Shown piece by piece: positions 1-5,692 of a DNA stretch of 7,771 bases (positions are counted from its first letter, which is position 1; each line of letters begins with the position of its first letter). The position numbers and the translations under genes were made by a program. The DNA comes from Methanosarcinales archaeon (GTDB lineage: Archaea; Halobacteriota; Methanosarcinia; DSM-18856; Methermicoccaceae): assembly GCA_003661015.1 (NCBI GenBank), contig QMVI01000046.1:1-7771 (forward strand), read 5' to 3'. The notes under the pieces were generated by a model. That model saw only the letters and a program-made list of their open reading frames with translations. It was not told the DNA's origin and ran no database searches.

Positions 1-63
1 GAGATTCGAACTCGGCTCTTGGCCTCCACAGGGCCAAAGGATAACCACTACCCTATCCCGGCC
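1..63 (-). tRNA. tRNA-His (anticodon GTG), 3' end cut by window edge
   Basis: Read on the minus strand, the sequence folds as a tRNA. The 5' acceptor strand is GCCGGGA (62 down to 56), preceded by a genomically encoded G at 63, the G-1 identity base expected for tRNA-His. U8 and a G-rich D-arm follow. The anticodon stem TGGCC/GGCCA closes the seven-base loop CTGTGGA, which has U33 and anticodon GTG (His). The T-arm begins CCGAG-TTCGAAT-CTC and runs into position 1, so the last T-stem bases and the 3' acceptor strand lie outside the window. No intron is visible at the anticodon loop. Its 5' side faces the restriction-modification genes. Confidence 0.88.
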
Positions 64-88
64 ACCTCAATTTATACAGTGTGCATAT

Positions 89-102
89 CTATATTTAACC
101 TT
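89..102 (-). promoter_or_regulatory. Archaeal TATA box for tRNA-His
   Basis: On the minus strand this reads AAGGTTAAATATAG, a good archaeal box A preceded by a purine-rich BRE-like stretch (CAAAG). Its centre lies about 30 bases upstream of the tRNA 5' end. That puts transcription initiation a few bases before the mature tRNA, as is usual for archaeal tRNA genes. Confidence 0.6.
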
Positions 103-148
103 TGTTTTGTTAGAGTATTTGTAATTTTTTTTTGGCACACTCAGAAAT

Positions 149-157
149 ATTTTAAAA
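149..157 (+). promoter_or_regulatory. Possible TATA element for the restriction-modification genes
   Basis: TATTTTAAA lies about 28-36 bases upstream of the ATG at 185. No Shine-Dalgarno-like sequence precedes that ATG, so a leaderless or near-leaderless transcript from this element would fit. The whole stretch is A+T-rich, so chance TATA-like matches are common and the call is weak. Confidence 0.3.
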
Positions 158-184
158 CTAAAAAGATTCAAAATTCTATAAGTT

Positions 185-1613
185 ATGAAAAAGTTGAGTA
201 GGAAAATTAGAACATATGGTGAGCATCTGACTCCCATTCAAGTATTTAAAGAGTTTATTCTTCCAGAAATAAAGAGCAAATTATGTGATTATGTTTGGGT
301 TGATTTGTTTGCTGGGAAAGGTAATCTTATTCTTCCAATTTTGGAGTTAATTCCTGAATATGAAAGAGTAAATTTTTTTAAAAGCATATCTTTCTCTTTG
401 ACATACAAAAGGAATTAGTTGAGTATGCTATACAGAATGCAATGAGATATGGAATTCCTAAAGAAATTGCAGAACAGAATATTATTCAGAGAGACACAAT
501 CAAGGATTATCCAAAATTCTTGCTTAATCTTGATTTGCCTATTTATCACATAACAAATCCCCCTTACCTCTATATAGGGTATATTGTAAAGCATAAGGAA
601 ACTCAGAGATATTTAGAGTACTTTAAAGGCGATAATGAAGGGTACCAAGATTTATATCAACTTGCTTTAATTAATGACCTACGACACGGAATCAAAAAAA
701 TGATTTATATAATACCTTCTAACTTTTTATTTGGATTTTCCGTATCAAATAAAATAAGAGATGATTTATTGAAGTATTATACTATAAAAAAGTCAATTAT
801 CTTTGAAAAAGAAATTTTTGAATACACAGGAACAAACGTTGTGATTTGTTTTTTTGAAAGAAAAAGCGTACCAAAACACGAAGTAGTTTCTTTTGAAGGA
901 ATTAAGATTAATAGAGAAATACAAAAGAGAATATATGCTCTTGACCCTAGAAGTCATTACCGAGCCGGAAGTGATTTTGAAAATTTTGTCGATGAGTACA
1001 AATCACAGAAACCACTTAAAATAAAGTATTATCTAACAATTGAGGATGTTGAAAAAAATAAGGGTAATTATGAAATTAATGTTATAGATGCAAATGCCTT
1101 TACAGGAAAAGAATACAAAAAGAGAAGGGTTTATGTAAACAACGAATTGTATGATAAAATCAAGTCGAACATCTTGTTTATAAGGACAGTTGATACAGGG
1201 CGCGATGATGGAAAAGCAGGGCTTTATGTGATAAAGGATGTTTTTGGAGTAGATGGAATTTTAGTAACTAAAGCAAAATACAGAACACATCCGATTCAAG
1301 TGTTTATAGAGCCAAAACTTTCACAATATGACCAAATTCTATTGAAGGACTACTTTAATTTGGTGCTTTGGTATTTTAGAGAAAAAACAGATAGTGAGTT
1401 TATGACCACCTACAAGTACTCTAATAGTAAATATACACGAAAATATCTTGGGTTATTCCAAGCAAAAAATTGATCCAAACATTTCCCTTGCTGACACTTA
1501 AAAATTATGAACGTACTTATTTTGAAAATTTAATTAAAAATAAGAAGATAATGGAACTAATATCCTTTGTTAAAGAGAAAAATAAAAAAGTGGAGTTGAA
1601 ACTGTGGTTTTAA
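185..1613 (+). pseudogene. Type II N6-adenine DNA methyltransferase (gamma-type order), disrupted by two frameshifts
   Basis: This is the modification half of a restriction-modification pair, expected to methylate adenine in the recognition site using S-adenosylmethionine. The N-terminal piece (frame 2, 185-418) has a motif X-like YGEHLTP (residues 11-17) and the SAM-binding motif I VDLFAGKGN (39-47). Frame 1 then continues from about 382 with FLFDIQKELVEYA (the motif II acidic region) and carries the catalytic NPPY at 556-567. Motif order X-I-IV with a C-terminal target-recognition region is the gamma arrangement. Two frame changes interrupt it. Adding one A to the A4 run at 380-383 joins FF to KKHIFLFD. 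Adding one A to the A6 run at 1464-1469 joins LGLFQAKK to LIQTFPLLTLKNYE and carries the frame to a stop at 1611-1613, inside the endonuclease start. The repaired product would be about 476 residues. It could be a true pseudogene or a sequencing error at the A-runs. Confidence 0.8.
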
Positions 1614-2581
1614 AAAAGAACAAATACTATTGGGGAGTCTCTTTAAAGAATCCTGAACCAGTGGTAGATGATTATTATATATCTGACGAAATAATCGTAG
1701 AGGATGGAGATTTAATCCAAAAAATCGAGCGTTTGAGAAAGTTAATAATAAGTTACTGTGTAATGATAGAAAAAGACAGGAATTCTGCATCCAAGATTTT
1801 GGACGAAATACATAGCATAATAGTTTCCATGGATAAAATTCAATATACAGAATTTATTGCATTTTGGAAAGTATTAGATATGTCTTATTCTGTTTTTAAA
1901 AAATTACCTAATCAAGAATTTATTTTAGAGGAGTTACTTCAGAGATATTGTGAAAGAAGACGTAAACTCTACGATAAGATTGGATACAGCAATGTAACTG
2001 TTCAGGCTTTATATGATAGCGGTGCATCCCGGAAAAAAGGGGCATCAGGGATTACAAAATTAGTTGATTTGATACATGGAACATTTGACGAGACTTTTCG
2101 TGTTTCTCGTGTTGATAATTTACATACACTAATGACAACTTCCATTGGATACTTTTTACCAGATAAGGGAGATAAAAGTTTATTTAGAGAATTTTGTAGG
2201 AGGTTTGATATCCAATATAACTTTGGTAGAGATCACCAAGGAAAAGAACCTGACATGGTGCTTAAGGTAAATAGCCATTTCTTTATAATAGAAGCAAAAC
2301 ACATAAAGGAGTCTGGTGGTGCTCAGGATAAACAGATTGTGGAGACAATAGAATTCATAAGGTATTCAGAGAACTTGGACAATATTCATTATCTATCTTT
2401 TATGGATGGTGTATATTTTAATAACTTTATTTGGACAAAATCAAACAATGAAAGTAAGATAAATAGACAAAGAAAAGCAATTGAGGAATATTTAGATGAA
2501 AATAAAAGTAACTTCTTTGTAAATACTGCCGGATTGATAAATCTTTTAAAAGACCTACTGGAAGAAATTAAAAATGAATAA
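1604..2581 (+). CDS. Type II restriction endonuclease, PD-(D/E)XK fold
   Basis: Predicted cytoplasmic, Mg2+-dependent nuclease of 325 residues that would cut unmodified DNA at the site protected by the upstream methyltransferase. The active-site signature is visible as P216-D217 followed by a hydrophobic strand and E230-A231-K232 (EPDMVL ... FFIIEAKH), the classic PD-Xn-ExK pattern. The first 130 residues are helical and charged. A basic, glycine-containing stretch (GASRKKGASG, 140-149) could touch DNA. The GTG start at 1604 is supported by GGAG at 1592-1595, eight bases upstream, and by the 10-base overlap with the repaired methyltransferase frame, a typical translationally coupled arrangement. 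The frame is intact with no internal stops. I do not recognise the specificity family, so no recognition site is proposed. Confidence 0.75.
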   Translation: MVLKKNKYYWGVSLKNPEPVVDDYYISDEIIVEDGDLIQKIERLRKLIISYCVMIEKDRNSASKILDEIHSIIVSMDKIQYTEFIAFWKVLDMSYSVFKKLPNQEFILEELLQRYCERRRKLYDKIGYSNVTVQALYDSGASRKKGASGITKLVDLIHGTFDETFRVSRVDNLHTLMTTSIGYFLPDKGDKSLFREFCRRFDIQYNFGRDHQGKEPDMVLKVNSHFFIIEAKHIKESGGAQDKQIVETIEFIRYSENLDNIHYLSFMDGVYFNNFIWTKSNNESKINRQRKAIEEYLDENKSNFFVNTAGLINLLKDLLEEIKNE

Positions 2582-2682
2582 ACTTACTGTAGTGTTTGGA
2601 TCTGTTTGGACCTACCAACAGATATGATAAAGAGACTTCGTCCTCCCATAAAGTGTTCAGGCTGAAGAATGGGTGGTGGGCA

Positions 2683-3288
2683 ATGGACAGGGTTGTTGAG
2701 ATACTGACAAGACTTGTCAGAAAATATGGAAACTCGTATTTCAGGGACGACCCGTATCGAGTCCTCATAACCACAATCCTCTCACAGAGAACGAGGGATG
2801 AGAACACCCGAAAAGCTTCCCAGCGGTTGTTTGCAAAGTTTCCGACACCAGAGTTGCTTGCGAATGCGGATTTGGAGGAGATAGAGCAGACAATAAAGAT
2901 GGTGGGGTTTCCTAGGCAGAAGGCAGAGAGAATAAGGGAAGTTGCCAGAAGAGTCCGGGAGATGGGTGGGGTGCCATCCCGGCTGGATGAGCTTCTGAAC
3001 TTGCCGGGTGTGGGGAGGAAGACCGCCAACTGCGTTCTCGTGTATGGGTTTGGTCAGAATGCGGTGCCGGTTGACACCCACGTCCACCGGATATCCAATC
3101 GACTCGGTATTGTATCCACCTCCACCCCAGAGCAGACTGAAAGGGAGATAATGAGAAGAGTTCCGAAAGAGTTTTGGGTGTTGTATAACATTGTGTTTGT
3201 GAGGTTTGGGCAGGACATATGCAGACCTCTGAATCCGAGGTGTGATGTGTGTCCAGTGTCTGAGTTGTGTCCCTCAAGGGAGGAATGA
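2683..3288 (+). CDS. nth: Endonuclease III (DNA glycosylase/AP lyase)
   Basis: Bifunctional base-excision repair enzyme that removes oxidised pyrimidines and nicks the abasic site. From the ATG at 2683 it has 201 residues, close to the family's usual 210. The helix-hairpin-helix LPGVGRKTAN holds the Schiff-base lysine (K113). The catalytic aspartate is D131 in VDTHVHR. The C-terminal 4Fe-4S loop is complete, with C180, C187, C190 and C196 spaced C-X6-C-X2-C-X5-C. The ILSQRTRDENT segment is typical of archaeal members. The frame stays open upstream to a TTG at 2596, giving 29 extra residues unlike the family N-terminus, and no ribosome site precedes that TTG, so the internal ATG is preferred. 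This is the first gene with host-like composition after the A+T-rich block. Its stop overlaps an ATG (ATGA) and it is probably co-transcribed with the thioesterase. Confidence 0.93.
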   Translation: MDRVVEILTRLVRKYGNSYFRDDPYRVLITTILSQRTRDENTRKASQRLFAKFPTPELLANADLEEIEQTIKMVGFPRQKAERIREVARRVREMGGVPSRLDELLNLPGVGRKTANCVLVYGFGQNAVPVDTHVHRISNRLGIVSTSTPEQTEREIMRRVPKEFWVLYNIVFVRFGQDICRPLNPRCDVCPVSELCPSREE

Positions 3289-3290
3289 GG

Positions 3291-3668
3291 ATGAATATGG
3301 AAAGGGATGATACCAAGAGTCCGTTTGGAAGAGAACTCGGAATCGAACTTCTTGACCGAAGAGAGGGATATGCAAAGGCGAGTTTGAAGGTGCAGGAGAG
3401 TCATCTGAACACGGTAGGAACCGCTCATGGAGGGGTTGTTTTCTCACTTGCAGACTCGGTTTTTGCTCTGTGCTGTAATTACAAAGAAGTGGTGGTTGCG
3501 GTGAATGTATCTGTTAATTACATGAGTCCCGCAAGGGCAGGGGATGTGCTGGTTGCAGAGGGATGGGAAGTAAAGAGGACGAGGAAGTTTTCGTTCTGCA
3601 GGATAGAGGTAAAGAAAGGAGACGAAATAGTCGCAACTATGCAAGCTCTCGGGTATGTTCTCGGTTGA
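3291..3668 (+). CDS. PaaI-family hotdog-fold acyl-CoA thioesterase
   Basis: A 125-residue single-domain protein of the hotdog superfamily that hydrolyses acyl- or aryl-CoA thioesters. Family signatures are the HLNTVGTAHGGVVFSLADS segment (residues 38-56) with the HGG motif (46-48) and the likely catalytic aspartate D55, followed by the strand VNVSVNYMSPARAGD. The length matches the family. Of several in-frame starts (GTG 3267, ATG 3285, 3291, 3297), ATG 3291 is chosen because GGGAGG at 3278-3283 lies seven bases upstream. It starts two bases after the nth stop, so the two are likely one transcript. The physiological substrate cannot be read from the sequence. The final codons (Val-Leu-Gly-stop) are repeated just downstream. 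Confidence 0.88.
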   Translation: MNMERDDTKSPFGRELGIELLDRREGYAKASLKVQESHLNTVGTAHGGVVFSLADSVFALCCNYKEVVVAVNVSVNYMSPARAGDVLVAEGWEVKRTRKFSFCRIEVKKGDEIVATMQALGYVLG

Positions 3669-3696
3669 TACATTACATTAGTTCTCGGTTGATACA
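3657..3696 (+). repeat. 24-base tandem duplication of the thioesterase 3' end
   Basis: The 16-mer GTTCTCGGTTGATACA occurs at 3657-3672 and again, identically, at 3681-3696, a 24-base period. The first copy contains the last three codons and TGA stop of the thioesterase. The second copy lies after the stop and is in the same reading frame. Confidence 0.85.
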
Positions 3697-3729
3697 CTGC
3701 TCAATCTGATGCGACGCTCTGATACGGCA

Positions 3730-3777
3730 GTCAGTCTTGATGTCAGTCTTGGTGTGTTTGTCAGTCTTGGTGTGTTT
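3730..3777 (-). repeat. 18-base tandem duplication of the DUF211 3' end
   Basis: The 18-mer GTCAGTCTTGGTGTGTTT is present twice back to back (3742-3759 and 3760-3777). A shortened third copy with one mismatch (GTCAGTCTTGAT) sits at 3730-3741. Read on the minus strand the unit encodes the Thr-His-Gln-Asp-stop end of the DUF211 protein, so the extra copies sit immediately after its stop, in frame. Confidence 0.88.
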
Positions 3778-4048
3778 CAACCTCTTCCACTATCCTCTTC
3801 CCAGCAACAACCTCGTCTATGCTGTGAATCACCGCACCCAATTCATTTATCACCCTCTTGATTTCCTCGTAGTTCAGCTCGTCACCCTCTATCGTTATCT
3901 TCACGTTCTCTGTCTCCTGGTCAACCTCGTACAGACTGAGGTTCACACCTGCAACGCCATTCAGCTCACTGAGGGCACATGCAAACTCGAGAACAAGAGG
4001 ATAGTGAGGCTTCAGCACATCCAGCACAAGCCGTTTTATACCAGCCAA
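3761..4048 (-). CDS. DUF211 family protein
   Basis: A 95-residue protein matching the small archaeal DUF211 family (ferredoxin-like fold, reported to form ring-shaped oligomers; cellular role unknown). Visible family features are the N-terminus MAGIKRLVLDVLKPH, the central KITIEGDELNYEEIK, and the C-terminal HSIDEVVAGKRIVEEVET. Length is typical. The start is TTG at 4048: an in-frame TAA lies directly before it, so no earlier start is possible, and the family N-terminus begins exactly here. A GGAAGTGATG stretch about ten bases upstream may serve as ribosome site. It is convergent with the thioesterase and divergent from the nitroreductase, with which it may share a TATA element at 4097-4107. 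No signal peptide or membrane segment is seen. Confidence 0.88.
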   Translation of the reverse strand: MAGIKRLVLDVLKPHYPLVLEFACALSELNGVAGVNLSLYEVDQETENVKITIEGDELNYEEIKRVINELGAVIHSIDEVVAGKRIVEEVETHQD

Positions 4049-4096
4049 TTATTTCATCACTTCCGTTAGGAGAGTTTTTTAGTTGGTTAGTTCCAT

Positions 4097-4114
4097 CTTT
4101 TATATATGTTTCGC
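4097..4114. promoter_or_regulatory. TATA element between divergent DUF211 and nitroreductase genes
   Basis: The sequence around TTTTATATATG (4097-4107) is nearly symmetric and can be read as a TATA box on either strand. On the minus strand it is preceded by GCGAAAC (4114-4108), a good BRE match, and lies about 52 bases from the DUF211 TTG. On the plus strand it lies about 30 bases from the nitroreductase ATG, but the bases upstream of it (TTCCATC) are a poorer BRE. The BRE therefore favours the DUF211 direction, with possible bidirectional use. Confidence 0.55.
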
Positions 4115-4136
4115 TCTATTAGGATGGGTGAGTGGT

Positions 4137-4652
4137 ATGGATGTGTTTGAGGCGATTGCAACAAGAAGGAGCATAAGAAGGTACACGGGGGAAGAGGTGG
4201 ACGATGACGAGATTGGAATCATGATAAAAGCCGGGCAGGATGCCCCATCTGCAGGAAATCTTCAGGCAAGGGATTTCATAGTCATCAGAGACCCATCGGT
4301 GAAGGAAAGGCTGGGTGATGCATCACTCAGACAGCCCCAGGTGTACAACGCAGATGTTGTGATAGGTGTGTGTGCGAATGTGCCGAGGTCTACAATTAGA
4401 TACGGCTCACGGGGGAAACTGTATTCGATACAGGATGCGACAGCTTCTGTGCAGAACATGTTGCTGACCGCACATGCTCTCGGGCTGGGATGCTGTTGGA
4501 TTGGGGCATTTGATGATGATGAGGTGAGTCGAATACTTGGACTTCCTGAGGATGTTCTGCCGATTGCCCTCATAACAGTTGGAAGACCAGCAGAGCGACC
4601 CAAAAAACCACCCCGATTCACAACCGAGAATGTTCACTGGGAGAGATGGTAA
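4137..4652 (+). CDS. Nitroreductase-family FMN oxidoreductase
   Basis: A 171-residue flavoprotein of the nitroreductase superfamily. Such enzymes bind FMN at a homodimer interface and reduce varied substrates with NAD(P)H or other donors; the substrate here is not evident. Family marks are ATRRSIRRYTGEEV (residues 8-21, FMN phosphate contacts), APSAGNLQ (37-44), the helix QDATASVQNMLLTAHALGLG (99-118) followed by CCWIGAF, and the C-terminal VGRPAE. The start ATG 4137 is preferred over an in-frame upstream start at 4083 because the conserved MDVFEAIATRRSIR begins here, a GGTGAG motif lies a few bases upstream, and the earlier start lies upstream of the TATA element. The protein is at the short end for the family. 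It may be co-transcribed with the following hypothetical gene, 82 bases downstream. Confidence 0.88.
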   Translation: MDVFEAIATRRSIRRYTGEEVDDDEIGIMIKAGQDAPSAGNLQARDFIVIRDPSVKERLGDASLRQPQVYNADVVIGVCANVPRSTIRYGSRGKLYSIQDATASVQNMLLTAHALGLGCCWIGAFDDDEVSRILGLPEDVLPIALITVGRPAERPKKPPRFTTENVHWERW

Positions 4653-4734
4653 AGGAAATGGTGAAGGAGAAGAAAGGTGAATGAGAAGATGAAGATGAAG
4701 ATGAGGGAGATTGAAAAGGAGAAGAGGTGTTAAA
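4653..4734 (+). repeat. Purine-rich spacer with GAAGAT triplication
   Basis: The 82-base gap between the nitroreductase and the next gene is almost all A and G with scattered T, and contains no C. It includes three tandem copies of GAAGAT (4685-4702). Several short ATG-started frames occur, the longest (15 codons with stop, 4689-4733) ending one base before the next gene, but the purine bias makes such frames likely by chance. AGAGGTG near 4723-4729 is the probable ribosome site of the next gene. Confidence 0.6.
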
Positions 4735-5265
4735 ATGACAATAGCACTTCTGTGGGACAGACCTCTGCTGTATGAGAGATATCTGAATGAACATGCAAGA
4801 TGTGTGAGGGTACTGCCAACTGCACTGCTTGCCCCGAACAACTTCACCCTCATAATAGTCCCAACGGGTTTTGCGGAGCCAAAATACACCTCCATTGGAA
4901 GGTATCTGAACCCTCTGAAACAGAAGTTCATCGAGTATGCGGAGAAGGGCGTCAATATACTGGTTTTCGGTCCTTTGAGGAATGGGGAGATAAAATTTTT
5001 GCCAGACCCACCGACCTACACATTCGATTACGGAACGAGGAAGCTGAAGAAGTCGGATGACCCGCTGTGCGGTATAGTGGAAGGAGACGAGGCAGAGTGC
5101 GATGGGTATCTGGAAGCTGGAGGAGAATGGGAGCCAGTAATGTGGGATGAGAAGGACAGGGTGGTGATGGCTAAAAGAAAGTACAAGGGTGTGATGGTCC
5201 TGACAACCACCCATGAGCTCCCTACTCCCGAGTTCATAAAAATGTTGAATCGAAACATTTCATAA
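4735..5265 (+). CDS. Conserved hypothetical protein, type 1 glutamine amidotransferase-like
   Basis: A 176-residue soluble protein I cannot name. The layout of MTIALLWDRPLLYERYL, then FTLIIVPTGFAEPKY (37-51), a helix, then VNILVFGPL (73-81) and a late TTTHELPTPEF (157-167) resembles the alternating alpha/beta pattern of GATase1-like proteins. The position where these enzymes carry the nucleophile cysteine reads VFGPL, with no Cys, so amidotransferase activity is not expected. ATG 4735 is chosen over TTG 4711 because a ribosome-site-like AGAGGTG precedes it and the hydrophobic first strand starts at once. It sits just upstream of the fpo promoter on the same strand; any functional link is only positional. 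The family assignment is tentative. Confidence 0.6.
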   Translation: MTIALLWDRPLLYERYLNEHARCVRVLPTALLAPNNFTLIIVPTGFAEPKYTSIGRYLNPLKQKFIEYAEKGVNILVFGPLRNGEIKFLPDPPTYTFDYGTRKLKKSDDPLCGIVEGDEAECDGYLEAGGEWEPVMWDEKDRVVMAKRKYKGVMVLTTTHELPTPEFIKMLNRNIS

Positions 5266-5266
5266 C

Positions 5267-5277
5267 TTTTTTATACA
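5267..5277 (+). promoter_or_regulatory. Probable promoter (TATA) of the fpo operon
   Basis: CTTTTTTATAC follows directly after the hypothetical gene's stop. The purine-bearing CGAAAC at 5251-5256, inside that gene's end, is too far upstream to be a perfect BRE. The element lies about 30-39 bases upstream of the fpoA ATG, leaving a short 5' leader that contains GCGGTGG as ribosome site. This suggests fpoA heads its own transcript. Confidence 0.55.
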
Positions 5278-5305
5278 TTCCTATAGATGGTTATGCGGTG
5301 GTTGT

Positions 5306-5692
5306 ATGGCACTCATGGATAACTATCTCCCTTTACTGGTGTTCTTTGCGTTCGGGATTCTCGTACCGGTGGTTGTAATTTTTCTGATAAGATTGATTGC
5401 CCCGAGGGGTGAGTACCCGAGGAAGCACATTCCTTATGAATGTGGCTGGCTTCCGATAGGCACCGGAAGAGTGAGGTTCAATGTGGAGTATTATACGTAT
5501 GCGATTGTGTTTTTGATATTCGATGTTGAAGCTCTGTTCCTGTATCCATGGGCTGTTTCTTACAAGAATCCCTTGATAACCGCGCCGAACTTCACCCTCA
5601 TAGCTTGTATTGAGATGTTACTGTTCATAGTGATACTGCTCATAGGATATGTATATGCTTGGAAGAAAGGAGCACTGGAGTGGATACGATGA
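5306..5692 (+). CDS. fpoA: F420H2 dehydrogenase-type complex, membrane subunit A (NuoA homologue)
   Basis: Small integral membrane subunit of a complex I-like proton-pumping dehydrogenase. It contributes to the junction between peripheral and membrane arms. Its 128 residues match NuoA length. Three hydrophobic segments are seen at about 8-31, 62-83 and 95-117. The hallmark loop after helix 1 carries YECGW (44-48) and GTGRVRFNVEYY (52-63). Helix 2 carries the conserved acidic FDVEALFLYPWA (72-83). The ATG at 5306 is preceded by GGTGG; ATG 5315 is a possible alternative. Its stop overlaps the fpoB start (ATGA), showing translational coupling. The name fpoA follows the A-B-C-D order and the archaeal context; a quinone-reducing Fqo version cannot be excluded. 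Confidence 0.9.
   Translation: MALMDNYLPLLVFFAFGILVPVVVIFLIRLIAPRGEYPRKHIPYECGWLPIGTGRVRFNVEYYTYAIVFLIFDVEALFLYPWAVSYKNPLITAPNFTLIACIEMLLFIVILLIGYVYAWKKGALEWIR

Larger units (their letters stand above)
64..2581. other. A+T-rich restriction-modification islet
   Basis: The block between the tRNA-His 5' end and the nth region is markedly richer in A+T than everything after about 2600. It uses A/T-ending codons and long A and T runs (for example nine T at 125-133), whereas the downstream genes favour G/C-rich codons. It holds only the methyltransferase and endonuclease genes plus about 120 bases of non-coding leader. Restriction-modification cassettes are often horizontally acquired and the composition shift agrees with that. 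I see no transposase, integrase or flanking direct repeat to show how it arrived. Confidence 0.6.

Noticed and set aside
1..184. tRNA-associated integration (att) site for a mobile element
   Set aside because: The 5' end of the tRNA faces the islet, no integrase is present, and no repeat of the tRNA 3' end can be seen in the window.
19..201. Open frame of 60 codons on the plus strand
   Set aside because: It runs antisense through the tRNA-His gene and its promoter and has no protein-like composition or ribosome site.
371..384. Programmed -1 frameshift site in the methyltransferase
   Set aside because: Slipping on the T7 run places TAA as the next codon, so it would not restore the downstream frame.
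2568..3428. Several minus-strand open frames opposite nth and the thioesterase
   Set aside because: They mirror the well-supported plus-strand genes, overlap each other, and show no recognisable domain.
3657..3777. CRISPR array
   Set aside because: There are two different repeat units, only two or three copies each, with no or 8-base spacers, and each unit derives from an adjacent gene end.
3737..4069. Plus-strand frame of 110 codons over the DUF211 gene
   Set aside because: It is the antisense shadow of DUF211, which matches its family end to end.
4689..4733. Short frame (14 residues) ending one base before the hypothetical gene, considered as a leader peptide
   Set aside because: The purine-rich repeat makes such frames likely by chance; there is no ribosome site or attenuator-like hairpin.
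4407..5258. Long minus-strand frames opposite the nitroreductase and the hypothetical gene
   Set aside because: Serine/histidine/proline-rich translations with no domain; they arise from purine-rich coding on the plus strand.
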